Source: UBA647 sp964400545
GTDB taxonomy: Bacteria > Acidobacteriota > Aminicenantia > UBA2199
Length of the DNA: 10,355 bases
Direction: 5' to 3'
Assembly: GCA_964400545.1 (NCBI GenBank)
Contig: CAYNUG010000078.1
Span: 1 to 10,355 of the forward strand
A program made the position numbers and the translations under genes. Below the pieces are notes generated by a model. The model saw nothing but the letters and a program-made list of their open reading frames with translations, did no database searches and had not been told where the DNA came from. The first letter of the stretch is position 1, and each line of letters starts with the position of its first letter. Below, in pieces: positions 1 to 7,049 of the stretch.

Positions 1-2
1 AG

Positions 3-779
3 GATCCGGGATATGTTGAGCAGGTATTTAAAAAAATAATTGAGAATAATCTATCGGTATGGGGAATTCAAAGTTCAATTACTTCATTCTTCACTGATAA
101 AAACAGGATAAACACAAAAATAATCGAACTACTTTCGAACAAATACCTATACAGAGATCACAACCCTCTACTGTGGATAGGAACAGATACATTTCTGCGT
201 GAAAGGAGTATACGTTTGGGAAAACCTCTTCCAGAGTTAAATATTTTTTATAAACTACTGGAAGTGCTTGAAAAGTACGGAATTGATAATTATCACTATT
301 GGATCAGTTCCGATCATAACTCCTCGTGGAGAGAATTTATTAATGAATTAATGATCCTGTATGATATTAAATCAAACTTTTCACATTTCTCTCTTCTCCC
401 TCATTCACCTTTTCTTATCCCATACCCGTCTACTCCTTTATATAGATTAATAATGGGGAAAAAGGATCTTATTTCACAACTTAAATATACAAATGTGATC
501 AAAGGAACCGATCGTATATTTGACCTTATACTTGTTGATCATATTGATACAGGATCTGAATATTTAAACAGATTGCTGAAAAACGAGAAACTGCCGGGTA
601 AATCAGGATTATTCGATTATATTAAAGATGGAGACATGAAAAATGCTTTTATCTGCGCCTACAGTTTTCTCAAAGAAGAGCGAGTATTCAAAGAAAATAT
701 TGCAGACAATAAAATTTATGTTGAACAACTGATAGAAATCGAGAGGAAAGCCTCTGACTTTATTACAAAAATAATATGA
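3..779 (+). CDS. C-terminal part of a probable radical SAM protein (5' end outside window)
   Basis: The reading frame is open from the first complete codon at position 3 to the TGA at 777-779, giving 258 visible residues, so the gene begins before the window. A TTG at 216 preceded by GAAAGGAG could pass for a start, but the upstream frame carries coherent, conserved-looking protein. Visible pieces include WGIQSSI, LLWIGTDTF followed by RLGKP, HYWISSD and IPYPSTPLY. This spacing resembles the second half of a radical SAM TIM barrel, where late strands end in short polar motifs and a P-[YF]-P-x-T segment follows. The CxxxCxxC cluster motif would lie upstream and cannot be seen, so the family is an inference and the substrate is unknown. 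There is no membrane segment. It ends 19 bases before tmk on the same strand, so the two are probably cotranscribed. Confidence 0.6.
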   Translation, partial: DPGYVEQVFKKIIENNLSVWGIQSSITSFFTDKNRINTKIIELLSNKYLYRDHNPLLWIGTDTFLRERSIRLGKPLPELNIFYKLLEVLEKYGIDNYHYWISSDHNSSWREFINELMILYDIKSNFSHFSLLPHSPFLIPYPSTPLYRLIMGKKDLISQLKYTNVIKGTDRIFDLILVDHIDTGSEYLNRLLKNEKLPGKSGLFDYIKDGDMKNAFICAYSFLKEERVFKENIADNKIYVEQLIEIERKASDFITKII

Positions 780-798
780 GATAGGATATAATAAAATA

Positions 799-1407
799 AT
801 GATAACCGGCTCCGGAAAACTAATTGTATTTGAAGGTATTGATGGTTCAGGGAAAACCACAGTTTCAAAGCTTTTCCACAAATATCTGATTGACAATAAC
901 ATAGAAAGCTCCTGGTTCAGGGAACCATCTGATTCAATTTGGGGGAAAAAGATCCGGGATTTGGCAGATAAGATGGATTCGATCCCAATTGAAGATGAAT
1001 TCATTTATTTTCTTGAGGATAGAAAGATAGATGTAAAAAACAATATTCTACCCGCACTTAAGAACGGTAAGATCGTAATTCTTGACCGGTACTATTTTTC
1101 ATCCGCTTGTTATCAGGGTGCAAGAGGTCTGAATATAGAAAAGATCATCTCCGAGAACAGAAAATTTTCCCCTGAACCCGATCTGCTATTTCTCATTGAT
1201 GTCGATATTACAACTGCATTAAAGCGAATAAAAAGATCCAGAGGAACAGAAGCAAAACTCTTTGAAAAAGAATCTTTTTTATTAGAAGTAAGAAAAAACT
1301 ATCTGAATCTGAAATTTGATTTCATAAAGATCATTAATGGAAAAAGAGATATCAACGATGTGATAACATCAGTGATCAATGAATTTGAACATACTTTTTT
1401 GCAGTAA
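799..1407 (+). CDS. tmk: Thymidylate kinase (dTMP kinase)
   Basis: A cytosolic enzyme that phosphorylates dTMP to dTDP with ATP, for dTTP synthesis. The protein has 202 residues, normal for bacterial Tmk. The P-loop is GIDGSGKT at residues 13-20. REP at 41-43 is the Tmk form of the substrate-binding loop, although the usual REPGGT continues here as REPSDS. FLEDR at 71-75 replaces the common FxADR. DRYYFSSACYQG at 96-107 is the DR[YF] signature with the S-x-AYQG-like dTMP pocket, having Cys where Ala is usual. PDLLFLIDVD follows and leads into the lid. The start is the ATG at 799, with AGGA at 783-786. That spacing is long, at 12 bases, but places the P-loop at the usual distance from the N terminus. 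The last 32 bases overlap the end of the convergent gene at 1376-1807. Confidence 0.95.
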   Translation: MITGSGKLIVFEGIDGSGKTTVSKLFHKYLIDNNIESSWFREPSDSIWGKKIRDLADKMDSIPIEDEFIYFLEDRKIDVKNNILPALKNGKIVILDRYYFSSACYQGARGLNIEKIISENRKFSPEPDLLFLIDVDITTALKRIKRSRGTEAKLFEKESFLLEVRKNYLNLKFDFIKIINGKRDINDVITSVINEFEHTFLQ

Positions 1408-1807
1408 AATATATTTCATTTGAATCATCTTTTCTGAATACAATAAATTTATTCTTCCCGATAAATCGAATCCTGGATGACACGTGAACGAATCCCCTTT
1501 TTTCATCCCAATTTCCTCTACAGAAAAAAGAAACACCGGTCTTCCTTGACTTGAATATAGCATAAAGAAAATTATCATACCTTGGATATTTAGAACTTTT
1601 GTATTTGTAATAACGAAAACCATCTATCTTTCTCACAAATACATTTGTAAATTCATATACATAATTTCTATTACTGAATACCCATGCTCCATGAATCCTA
1701 TTCATATAATCCTTATTCGCATCGGCGAATCTGCTGAAAATTTCTCCCTGAAAAAATAAGGGTAATACGAATAAACCTGCCAGAAAAAGGATCATTTTTT
1801 TTTTCAT
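1376..1807 (-). CDS. Small exported protein of unknown function
   Basis: I do not recognise a family. The protein has 143 residues. MKKKMILFLAGLFVLPLFF is a positively charged then hydrophobic N terminus typical of a signal peptide or uncleaved anchor; no clear AxA cleavage site or lipobox Cys is visible. The rest is basic and rich in aromatic residues, with alternating hydrophobic stretches (HGAWVF, YVYEFTNVFV, FRYYKY, SRIRFIGKNKFIVF). This suggests a small beta-rich domain, lipocalin-like in rhythm only. It starts 4 bases after the dxs stop, so it is probably the third gene of the ispA-dxs operon. In-frame TAA just upstream (1817-1819) fixes ATG 1805-1807 as the first possible start. Codons 2-4 plus the next A form a run of ten A, a possible slippage site. 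Its 3' end overlaps tmk on the other strand. Confidence 0.7.
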   Translation of the reverse strand: MKKKMILFLAGLFVLPLFFQGEIFSRFADANKDYMNRIHGAWVFSNRNYVYEFTNVFVRKIDGFRYYKYKSSKYPRYDNFLYAIFKSRKTGVSFFCRGNWDEKRGFVHVSSRIRFIGKNKFIVFRKDDSNEIYFTAKKYVQIH

Positions 1808-1811
1808 TTTT

Positions 1812-3683
1812 CTAAATTAAAAATCTCCTTATATTTTTATATATTCCATCAGCATTCAATCCATATTTTTCCAGTAACTCTTCTCTGGTGGCAACATCAA
1901 TTATCTCTTCAGGAACACCAAGGGGCAAAAGTTCAATATCATCCAAATGCTCTGAGATAAATATATCTCTTACAATGGAATTAAAACCACCATCGCTGAC
2001 ACCATCTTCAATTGTGATTATTTTTTTATTTTTTCCTGTTGAAGATAAAATTAGTTCCTTATCAACGGGTTTTATAAATCGTGCATTAATTACTTTCAGG
2101 TCAATATCATCTTCTTTTTTAAGCTTCTCCGCTGCCTCAATGGCATTGTAAACCAAAGTTCCTGCAACTACTATAACACCGTCAATTCCTTCTCTCAATA
2201 CTTCACCTTTTCCGAAAGGGATCTCGGTAAACTCCTCCCTGACAACAACTCCTCTTCCTGTTTCCTTAGGGAACCGTATAAAAACAGGTTTCTTATACTC
2301 CATTCCGGAAAAAATCATCTGTCTCAATTCATTCTCATTCTTAGGAGCCATTATTACGACTCCCGGCAAAGGTCTTAAGATCGGGATATCATAAACCCCC
2401 TGATGAGTCGGCCCATCAGCTCCGACAAGACCTGCTCTGTCTATTCCCACCACAACAGGTATTTTCATTAATATGATGTCGTGAATAACCTGATCAACAG
2501 CACGTTGAAGGAAAGTTGAATAAATACTAACAATGGGTCTTACTCCACCCAAAGATAATCCTCCGGCAAAATCCATCATATATTGTTCAGCAATACCAAC
2601 ATCAAAGAAGTTCTCAGGATATTTATTTTGAACCTGATCCAGTCCCGTTCCTGAAGGCATTGCCGCGGTAAGAGCAATTATCGATCTGTCCATTTTTACA
2701 AGATCAAGAACTGTTTTTCCAAATATACTTGAGTAAGTCGGAATTGACCCTTTTTTCTTGAACTTCCCGTTAGAAATCTCAAAAGGGGCGGAAGAATGAA
2801 AAGAACTCGGATTACTTGCAGCAGGATCATATCCATGGCCTTTTTTAGTAACAACGTGGAGTAACACAGGAAAAGTATACTTTTTCGCTTCTTCAAACAC
2901 TTTCATCATTTCTTTGAGATCATGCCCGTTAACGGGTCCGATATATTTAACACCGAGATCATTAAAAAGTGAGCCGGGAACGGTCATTACTCTTAGCAAT
3001 TTCAAAAGCTTTCTGACTCCCGTAACGAGACTCTTCCCCACAATAGGGATCTTATTGAATATGGACTGAACTATTTCCTTTAATCTTATGTATGGCCGTC
3101 CTGTTGATAAATAATTAAGATACTTGGAAATACCACCTACATTCGGGGAAATGGACATACGGTTATCATTAAGAACGATTATCACCTTTTGCTTAATATG
3201 CCCAATATTATTCAGAGCTTCAAAAGCGATCCCTCCCGTTAAAGCCCCATCACCGATAATAGGGATAACATTGAATGACTCTCCTCTCCTGTCGCGTGCT
3301 ATTGCCATTCCTGAAGCAAAAGCCAACGAAGTGGAAGCATGACCGGTATTAAGAACATCATACTCACTCTCCAGAATGTCAGGAAATCCTATTAATCCAC
3401 CTTTTTTCCTGATCGAAAAGATTCTATCTTTCCTCCCTGTCAGTATCTTGTGAGTATAACATTGATGACCAACATCCCATATGAGTTTATCTTCAGGAGC
3501 ATTAAAAACCCTATGCAAAGCAATTGTCAATTCCACAGCGCCCAGATTCGAAGAAAGATGTCCGCCGTTCCTTGATACTACATCGATTATCAATTCTCTG
3601 ATCTCTCCCGACAGCTCCTTCAACTCTTTATAAGAAAGTTTTTTCAGATCTTCGGGAAAATTTACTTTATTTAAAACATTCAC
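1812..3683 (-). CDS. dxs: 1-deoxy-D-xylulose-5-phosphate synthase
   Basis: A thiamine-diphosphate enzyme that condenses pyruvate with glyceraldehyde 3-phosphate to DXP, the entry step of the MEP isoprenoid pathway. The protein has 623 residues, full length for the family. Visible in order: GGHLSSNLG at 40-48 with His42; DVGHQCYTHKILTGR at 70-84, where most homologues have AYP instead of CYT; the ThDP/Mg motif GDGALTGG at 144-151 with partner Asn174; GPVNGHD near 250; KKGHGY near 280; the transketolase-type catalytic Glu366 in IAEQYMMDFAGG; and DRAGLVGADGPTHQG in the pyrimidine domain. The start is GTG, read from the strong ribosome site at 3690-3694. The start overlaps the ispA stop by one base (TAGTG), so the two are translationally coupled. 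No residue known to be essential appears to be missing. Confidence 0.97.
   Translation of the reverse strand: MNVLNKVNFPEDLKKLSYKELKELSGEIRELIIDVVSRNGGHLSSNLGAVELTIALHRVFNAPEDKLIWDVGHQCYTHKILTGRKDRIFSIRKKGGLIGFPDILESEYDVLNTGHASTSLAFASGMAIARDRRGESFNVIPIIGDGALTGGIAFEALNNIGHIKQKVIIVLNDNRMSISPNVGGISKYLNYLSTGRPYIRLKEIVQSIFNKIPIVGKSLVTGVRKLLKLLRVMTVPGSLFNDLGVKYIGPVNGHDLKEMMKVFEEAKKYTFPVLLHVVTKKGHGYDPAASNPSSFHSSAPFEISNGKFKKKGSIPTYSSIFGKTVLDLVKMDRSIIALTAAMPSGTGLDQVQNKYPENFFDVGIAEQYMMDFAGGLSLGGVRPIVSIYSTFLQRAVDQVIHDIILMKIPVVVGIDRAGLVGADGPTHQGVYDIPILRPLPGVVIMAPKNENELRQMIFSGMEYKKPVFIRFPKETGRGVVVREEFTEIPFGKGEVLREGIDGVIVVAGTLVYNAIEAAEKLKKEDDIDLKVINARFIKPVDKELILSSTGKNKKIITIEDGVSDGGFNSIVRDIFISEHLDDIELLPLGVPEEIIDVATREELLEKYGLNADGIYKNIRRFLI
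1825..1830 (-). promoter_or_regulatory. Distant Shine-Dalgarno AAGGAG before the small exported protein
   Basis: AAGGAG on the minus strand lies inside the last codons of dxs, 17 bases from the ATG at 1807. That is much longer than the usual 5-9 bases. Because the dxs stop lies 4 bases before the ATG, termination-reinitiation coupling is a likely alternative. Confidence 0.4.
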
Positions 3684-4537
3684 TATTTGCTCCTGTGAAC
3701 CATTCTGCCAATAAGTTCAAGAAATGGTGAGAAGTCAATTTTTATCTTCTTAATGAGTGCGAGTACACTTTCGTATTCTTTTTCGATCCTCTCTATAATC
3801 ACATCACGTCCGAAATAATAAACAGAATTCGGACTTTTATTAGAGATATCTTTATGAAGTTTCTTTCCGACTTCTTTTTCATCTCCTTCTATATCAAGGA
3901 GGTCATCTGTCATTTGAAAAGCGATCCCGATCCTGGTACCAACCTCACCGAGGACTTTTTTTTCAAGCTCATTAATACCTGCGATTTCTCCGGCACAAAG
4001 TATAGTTCCTTTAATAAGTTCTGCCGTCTTTTTTATATGTATTTCATTGATCACATCGCTATCCCCATTAAATTGCAGATCAAGCGACTGACCGCCTGCC
4101 ATTCCATCTATTCCGATGCTTTTTGTCAGAATCTGTAGAATCCGGAGAATTGCCGTCTGATCAATCTGAGAATTAGCTATTTTCTCAACTGCCATGGTAA
4201 GAAGTGTATCACCTGCCAGAACAGCAATCGCTTCATTATATTTTTTATGAACTGTCGGCATTCCTCTTCGAAAATCATCATTATCCATTGCCGGTAAATC
4301 ATCATGAATAAGAGAATATGTATGAATATATTCAATTGCAGCGGCAATATCCATATATTTTCCCGGATCCTTTCCCAGAGCTTCCAGTAATGAAAGAAAC
4401 AGCATAGGTCTTAGTCTTTTCCCTCTAATTGACAATGCATAATATATAGATGATTCCAACAGACCTTTATTACGACTAAGACCTCTTATAAGGGCATTTT
4501 CAATTTTATCTGAAAGTTCATTAAAATATTCATTCAT
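3683..4537 (-). CDS. ispA: Short-chain polyprenyl diphosphate synthase (farnesyl/geranylgeranyl diphosphate synthase)
   Basis: Head-to-tail condensation of IPP with allylic diphosphates, giving FPP or GGPP for quinones and undecaprenyl carriers. The protein has 284 residues. GKRLRP at 39-44 binds IPP. The first aspartate-rich motif is DDLPAMD at 79-85 (the DDxxxxD form with the two-residue insertion of bacterial type II enzymes), followed by RRG at 90-92. GGQSLDL lies at 148-154. The second motif is DDLLD at 211-215, preceded by FQMT. Five residues before the first motif is Tyr74, an aromatic residue at the chain-length position; this fits a C15 product, but C20 cannot be excluded. It lies directly before dxs, a frequent arrangement (xseB-ispA-dxs), although no xseB is present here. 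The start is ATG 4535-4537 with no Shine-Dalgarno sequence upstream. Confidence 0.95.
   Translation of the reverse strand: MNEYFNELSDKIENALIRGLSRNKGLLESSIYYALSIRGKRLRPMLFLSLLEALGKDPGKYMDIAAAIEYIHTYSLIHDDLPAMDNDDFRRGMPTVHKKYNEAIAVLAGDTLLTMAVEKIANSQIDQTAILRILQILTKSIGIDGMAGGQSLDLQFNGDSDVINEIHIKKTAELIKGTILCAGEIAGINELEKKVLGEVGTRIGIAFQMTDDLLDIEGDEKEVGKKLHKDISNKSPNSVYYFGRDVIIERIEKEYESVLALIKKIKIDFSPFLELIGRMVHRSK
3690..3694 (-). promoter_or_regulatory. Ribosome binding site that fixes the dxs GTG start
   Basis: AGGAG on the minus strand sits 6 bases before GTG 3681-3683. No in-frame ATG occurs in the first codons; the nearest ATG overlaps the GTG region out of frame. The site therefore decides the start. 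Confidence 0.8.
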
Positions 4538-4547
4538 TTGAAAGAGA

Positions 4548-4576
4548 TTTATATATTATTTTTGTTAAAAAATCAA
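4548..4576 (-). promoter_or_regulatory. Probable promoter of the ispA-dxs operon
   Basis: On the minus strand TTGATT (4571-4576) and TATAAA (4548-4553) are separated by 17 bases. Transcription would start near 4541, leaving about 0-5 bases before the ispA ATG at 4537 and no room for a ribosome site. Weaker AT-rich alternatives overlap it, so the exact -10 is uncertain. Confidence 0.5.
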
Positions 4577-4647
4577 GAATCACAATCTGATATTTTCCGT
4601 CAATACTGAAACAAATCATTTCGGATCAAAATTTGGGACATATTATT

Positions 4648-4675
4648 TTGACAGAATCAAAAAAAAAACTATAAT
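4648..4675 (+). promoter_or_regulatory. Consensus housekeeping promoter of the carbamoyltransferase operon, with an A10 spacer tract
   Basis: TTGACA (4648-4653) and TATAAT (4670-4675) are both perfect sigma70-type hexamers, 16 bases apart. Ten consecutive A (4659-4668) fill most of the spacer. The expected start of transcription is about 4681-4682, exactly at the ATG of the gene, which implies a leaderless mRNA. Confidence 0.75.
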
Positions 4676-4680
4676 TGTGT

Positions 4681-6495
4681 ATGGTTATTTTAGGCATTTC
4701 TGCTTTTTATCACGATAGTGCAGTTGCATTGATAAAAGATGGGGAGATAATATTTGCAGCTCAGGAAGAAAGATTCACCAGAAAAAAGCACGACCCTTCA
4801 TTTCCGATAAAAGCATTCGAAGAATCCCTGAAATTTACGGGACTTTCCGTATCAGACATCGATCATGTCGTCTTTTATGAAAAGCCACTCTTGAAATTTG
4901 ACAGATTATTTTCCACATATGCTCAATTTGCACCTAGAGGTTTAAGAAGTTTTTTAAGTGCAATGCCGGTATGGTTCAAGGAAAAACTGTTCATAAAACA
5001 GGTTATTAAAGAAAAAACCGGTATAGAAAAGATTTATTTCACAAAACATCATGAATCACACGCAGCATCGGCATTCTATCCATCCCCTTTCGATTCGGCT
5101 TCCATTCTGACTATTGACGGAGTTGGCGAATGGGAAACAATGACAATTGGGAAGGGTGCAGGTAATATCATTGAGATCGAGAAAACAATTTCATTCCCTC
5201 ATTCACTTGGACTTCTCTATTCTGCATTTACATATTTTACCGGTTTTCGCGTAAACTCCGGAGAGTATAAATTGATGGGACTAGCTCCATACGGAGAACC
5301 GAAATACACGAAAAAGATATTTGACAATCTGATCGACGTGAAAGATGATGGATCTTTCAGGCTAAATATGGATTACTTTAATTACCATGTCGGTCTTACA
5401 ATGACCAGCAGGAAATTTAATAAATTATTCGGAGCTTCACCAAGGAAACCTGAAACACCCGTTAGAAATCTGGATATGGATATGGCTGCATCTGTACAGG
5501 CAGTCCTAGAAGAAATAATCGAAAAAATAGTTCTTCATGTTAAGAAAGAGCATGGAGGAGATAATCTCGCCCTTGCTGGTGGAGTTGCTCTGAATTGTGT
5601 AGCTAATGGGAAAATCCTGAAGAAGCAGATCTTCAAAAATATCTGGATCCAACCTGCTTCCGGAGATGCCGGAGGTGCCCTCGGAGCGGCATTATATTCA
5701 TGGTATAACAATTTAAAAAACCAAAGAACTCCTGAAAAAAGATCCGATTCACAAAAAGGTTCTTTCCTGGGCCCGGAATATTCTACGGAAGCGATTAGAG
5801 AGTTCCTTGAAAACAATAAAATAAAACATGAAGAATTCAAAGACAGGACAGTGTTTCCAAAGATCGCGGAACTTCTTGATGATAATAAAGTTATTGGTGT
5901 CTTCAACGGAAGAATGGAGTATGGTCCAAGGGCATTGGGACATAGAAGCATTATTGGAGATGCCAGATCGGTAGACATGCAGACCACAATGAATGTGAAG
6001 ATAAAGTTCCGTGAATCATTCAGACCTTTTGCCCCATCAATCCTCGAAGAACATATAGACAAATATTTTGACTTTGATCATAGTTCACCCTATATGCTTC
6101 TGGTTTATGATGTCCTTGCAAAAAGGAGAAAAAATATTAAGAAACAGTCAGAAGAGAAAAAAGGGCTGGATAAAATCAATGTTATCAGATCAGATGTACC
6201 TGCAATTACACATGTAGACTACTCAGCAAGAGTCCACTCAGTCAGGAAGGATCTTAATCCTTTTTATTATGATCTTATTAATGCATTTCATAAAAGGACA
6301 GGATGCCCTGTCATTATAAACACTTCATTCAATATAAGAGGAGAACCAATTGTTTACTCTCCCGAAGATGCGTTCAGAGTATTCAGAAACACCGATATGG
6401 ATTATCTCCTCCTTGATCATTTCCTTATTACCAAAGAGGAAGAAGATAGACGGAATATTGATTATGAATGGATAAAAAAATTCCCGTTGGATTAA
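4681..6495 (+). CDS. NodU/CmcH/SxtI-family O-carbamoyltransferase
   Basis: Family members (NodU, TobZ, CmcH, SxtI) make carbamoyl-adenylate from carbamoyl phosphate and ATP, then pass the carbamoyl group to an acceptor hydroxyl. The protein has 604 residues, normal for the family. The N-terminal Kae1-like ASKHA domain begins ILGISAFYHDSAVAL, has metal-binding HHESH at 123-127, IDGVGEW around Asp146, LMGLAPYG, GGVALNC at 300-306 and SGDAGGALGAAL around Asp329. The C-terminal YrdC-like domain shows GRMEYGPRALGHRS at 410-423, FRPFAPS and NTSFN at 547-551. A TTG at 4675 could extend it by two codons, but that base is the last of the -10 box, and homologues begin at this Met, so ATG 4681 is chosen. 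There is no Shine-Dalgarno site. The substrate is unknown; the neighbours suggest a membrane-linked acceptor or pathway. Confidence 0.93.
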   Translation: MVILGISAFYHDSAVALIKDGEIIFAAQEERFTRKKHDPSFPIKAFEESLKFTGLSVSDIDHVVFYEKPLLKFDRLFSTYAQFAPRGLRSFLSAMPVWFKEKLFIKQVIKEKTGIEKIYFTKHHESHAASAFYPSPFDSASILTIDGVGEWETMTIGKGAGNIIEIEKTISFPHSLGLLYSAFTYFTGFRVNSGEYKLMGLAPYGEPKYTKKIFDNLIDVKDDGSFRLNMDYFNYHVGLTMTSRKFNKLFGASPRKPETPVRNLDMDMAASVQAVLEEIIEKIVLHVKKEHGGDNLALAGGVALNCVANGKILKKQIFKNIWIQPASGDAGGALGAALYSWYNNLKNQRTPEKRSDSQKGSFLGPEYSTEAIREFLENNKIKHEEFKDRTVFPKIAELLDDNKVIGVFNGRMEYGPRALGHRSIIGDARSVDMQTTMNVKIKFRESFRPFAPSILEEHIDKYFDFDHSSPYMLLVYDVLAKRRKNIKKQSEEKKGLDKINVIRSDVPAITHVDYSARVHSVRKDLNPFYYDLINAFHKRTGCPVIINTSFNIRGEPIVYSPEDAFRVFRNTDMDYLLLDHFLITKEEEDRRNIDYEWIKKFPLD

Positions 6496-6496
6496 A

Positions 6497-6880
6497 ATGA
6501 ACAAAAAAAAAATTAATACAATAATTTTCTTTTCACTACTATACTGGCTGTTAACGTATATATTTATATTCAAAAAAGGGCTCATTTTCAATAAAATATC
6601 CCTATTTCCGGTCATTATAATGATCGGATTTAATTTGATTTTAATTTTTTTTTCCAAATTTCTTATGCCACTGTTCGATATTATTATTAAATTTACAGGA
6701 AAGATAGGTTCCTTTATTTTTGGAATAATAACAACATTGGTCTTCTTTTTAATACTGACCCCGATATCACTTTTCAGAAGATTTTCAGGTAAAAAAATGT
6801 TAACATTGGGATTTGATGATGAAGCCGATTCCTACTACGAAAACTGGGACAAATCTTCTGATTTCACAAAACAATATTAG
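6497..6880 (+). CDS. SxtJ-family three-helix membrane protein
   Basis: The protein has 127 residues with three hydrophobic segments at about 8-26, 35-58 and 69-91, then a short charged tail. The tail carries TPISLFRRFSGKK at 88-100 and DSYYENW at 111-117. This matches the pattern I know for SxtJ-type proteins: a TP-x-x-L-x-R-R motif after the last helix, then SYW or similar. SxtJ is encoded beside the carbamoyltransferase SxtI in saxitoxin clusters and beside related carbamoyltransferases in many bacteria; its function is not established. The ATG follows the carbamoyltransferase TAA by one base and has no Shine-Dalgarno site, so translation probably relies on coupling. A run of ten A (6503-6512) spans codons 3-6 and could change the frame if its length varied. 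Confidence 0.8.
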   Translation: MNKKKINTIIFFSLLYWLLTYIFIFKKGLIFNKISLFPVIIMIGFNLILIFFSKFLMPLFDIIIKFTGKIGSFIFGIITTLVFFLILTPISLFRRFSGKKMLTLGFDDEADSYYENWDKSSDFTKQY

Positions 6881-6883
6881 GAG
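6879..6883 (+). promoter_or_regulatory. Ribosome binding site of the DUF5989 gene
   Basis: AGGAG overlaps the TAG stop of the SxtJ-like gene and lies 6 bases before ATG 6890. A strong, well-placed site supports translation of this very short gene. Confidence 0.8.
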
Positions 6884-6889
6884 AACTGT

Positions 6890-7045
6890 ATGAAACTTGA
6901 GATAGTGAAGGAAATATTTGAATTTTTGATAAAGAAAAAAAAATTCTGGCTTATCCCTATAATAGTTATTCTATTACTTATCGGTATAATCATAGTAATT
7001 ACAGAAGGCTCTGCAATAGCTCCTTTTATTTATACACTTTTTTAA
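6890..7045 (+). CDS. DUF5989 (SxtK-like) single-pass membrane microprotein
   Basis: Only 51 residues, yet typical for the family. It has an amphipathic, Lys-rich N terminus (KKKKFWLIPI at 15-24), one hydrophobic helix at about 20-38, and the characteristic end SAIAPFIYTLF at 41-51. Known members share the [KR]KxWL-P ... SAxAPFIYTLF layout and occur with carbamoyltransferase and SxtJ genes. In saxitoxin clusters the equivalent position is sxtK. A molecular role has not been assigned; a small membrane partner for the carbamoyltransferase or SxtJ is my inference. The gene starts 9 bases after the SxtJ-like stop and is clearly part of the same operon. A run of nine A (6935-6943) lies in codons for the Lys cluster. 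Confidence 0.88.
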   Translation: MKLEIVKEIFEFLIKKKKFWLIPIIVILLLIGIIIVITEGSAIAPFIYTLF

Positions 7046-7049
7046 TAAA

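Noticed and set aside
216..779. Separate 187-residue gene starting at TTG 216 with GAAAGGAG upstream.
   Set aside because: The frame is open back to position 3 and the upstream residues fit the same radical SAM-like barrel, so this is an internal segment of a longer gene cut by the window edge.
609..1004. Minus-strand 131-residue frame opposite the radical SAM end and tmk.
   Set aside because: Both plus-strand genes are supported by motifs across this stretch; the antisense frame has none.
4675..4680. Two-codon extension of the carbamoyltransferase from TTG 4675.
   Set aside because: Position 4675 is the last base of the TATAAT box, so it would not be transcribed, and family members begin at the following Met.
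5535..6062. Minus-strand 175-residue frame.
   Set aside because: It is a shadow inside the carbamoyltransferase, whose conserved motifs occupy the plus strand.
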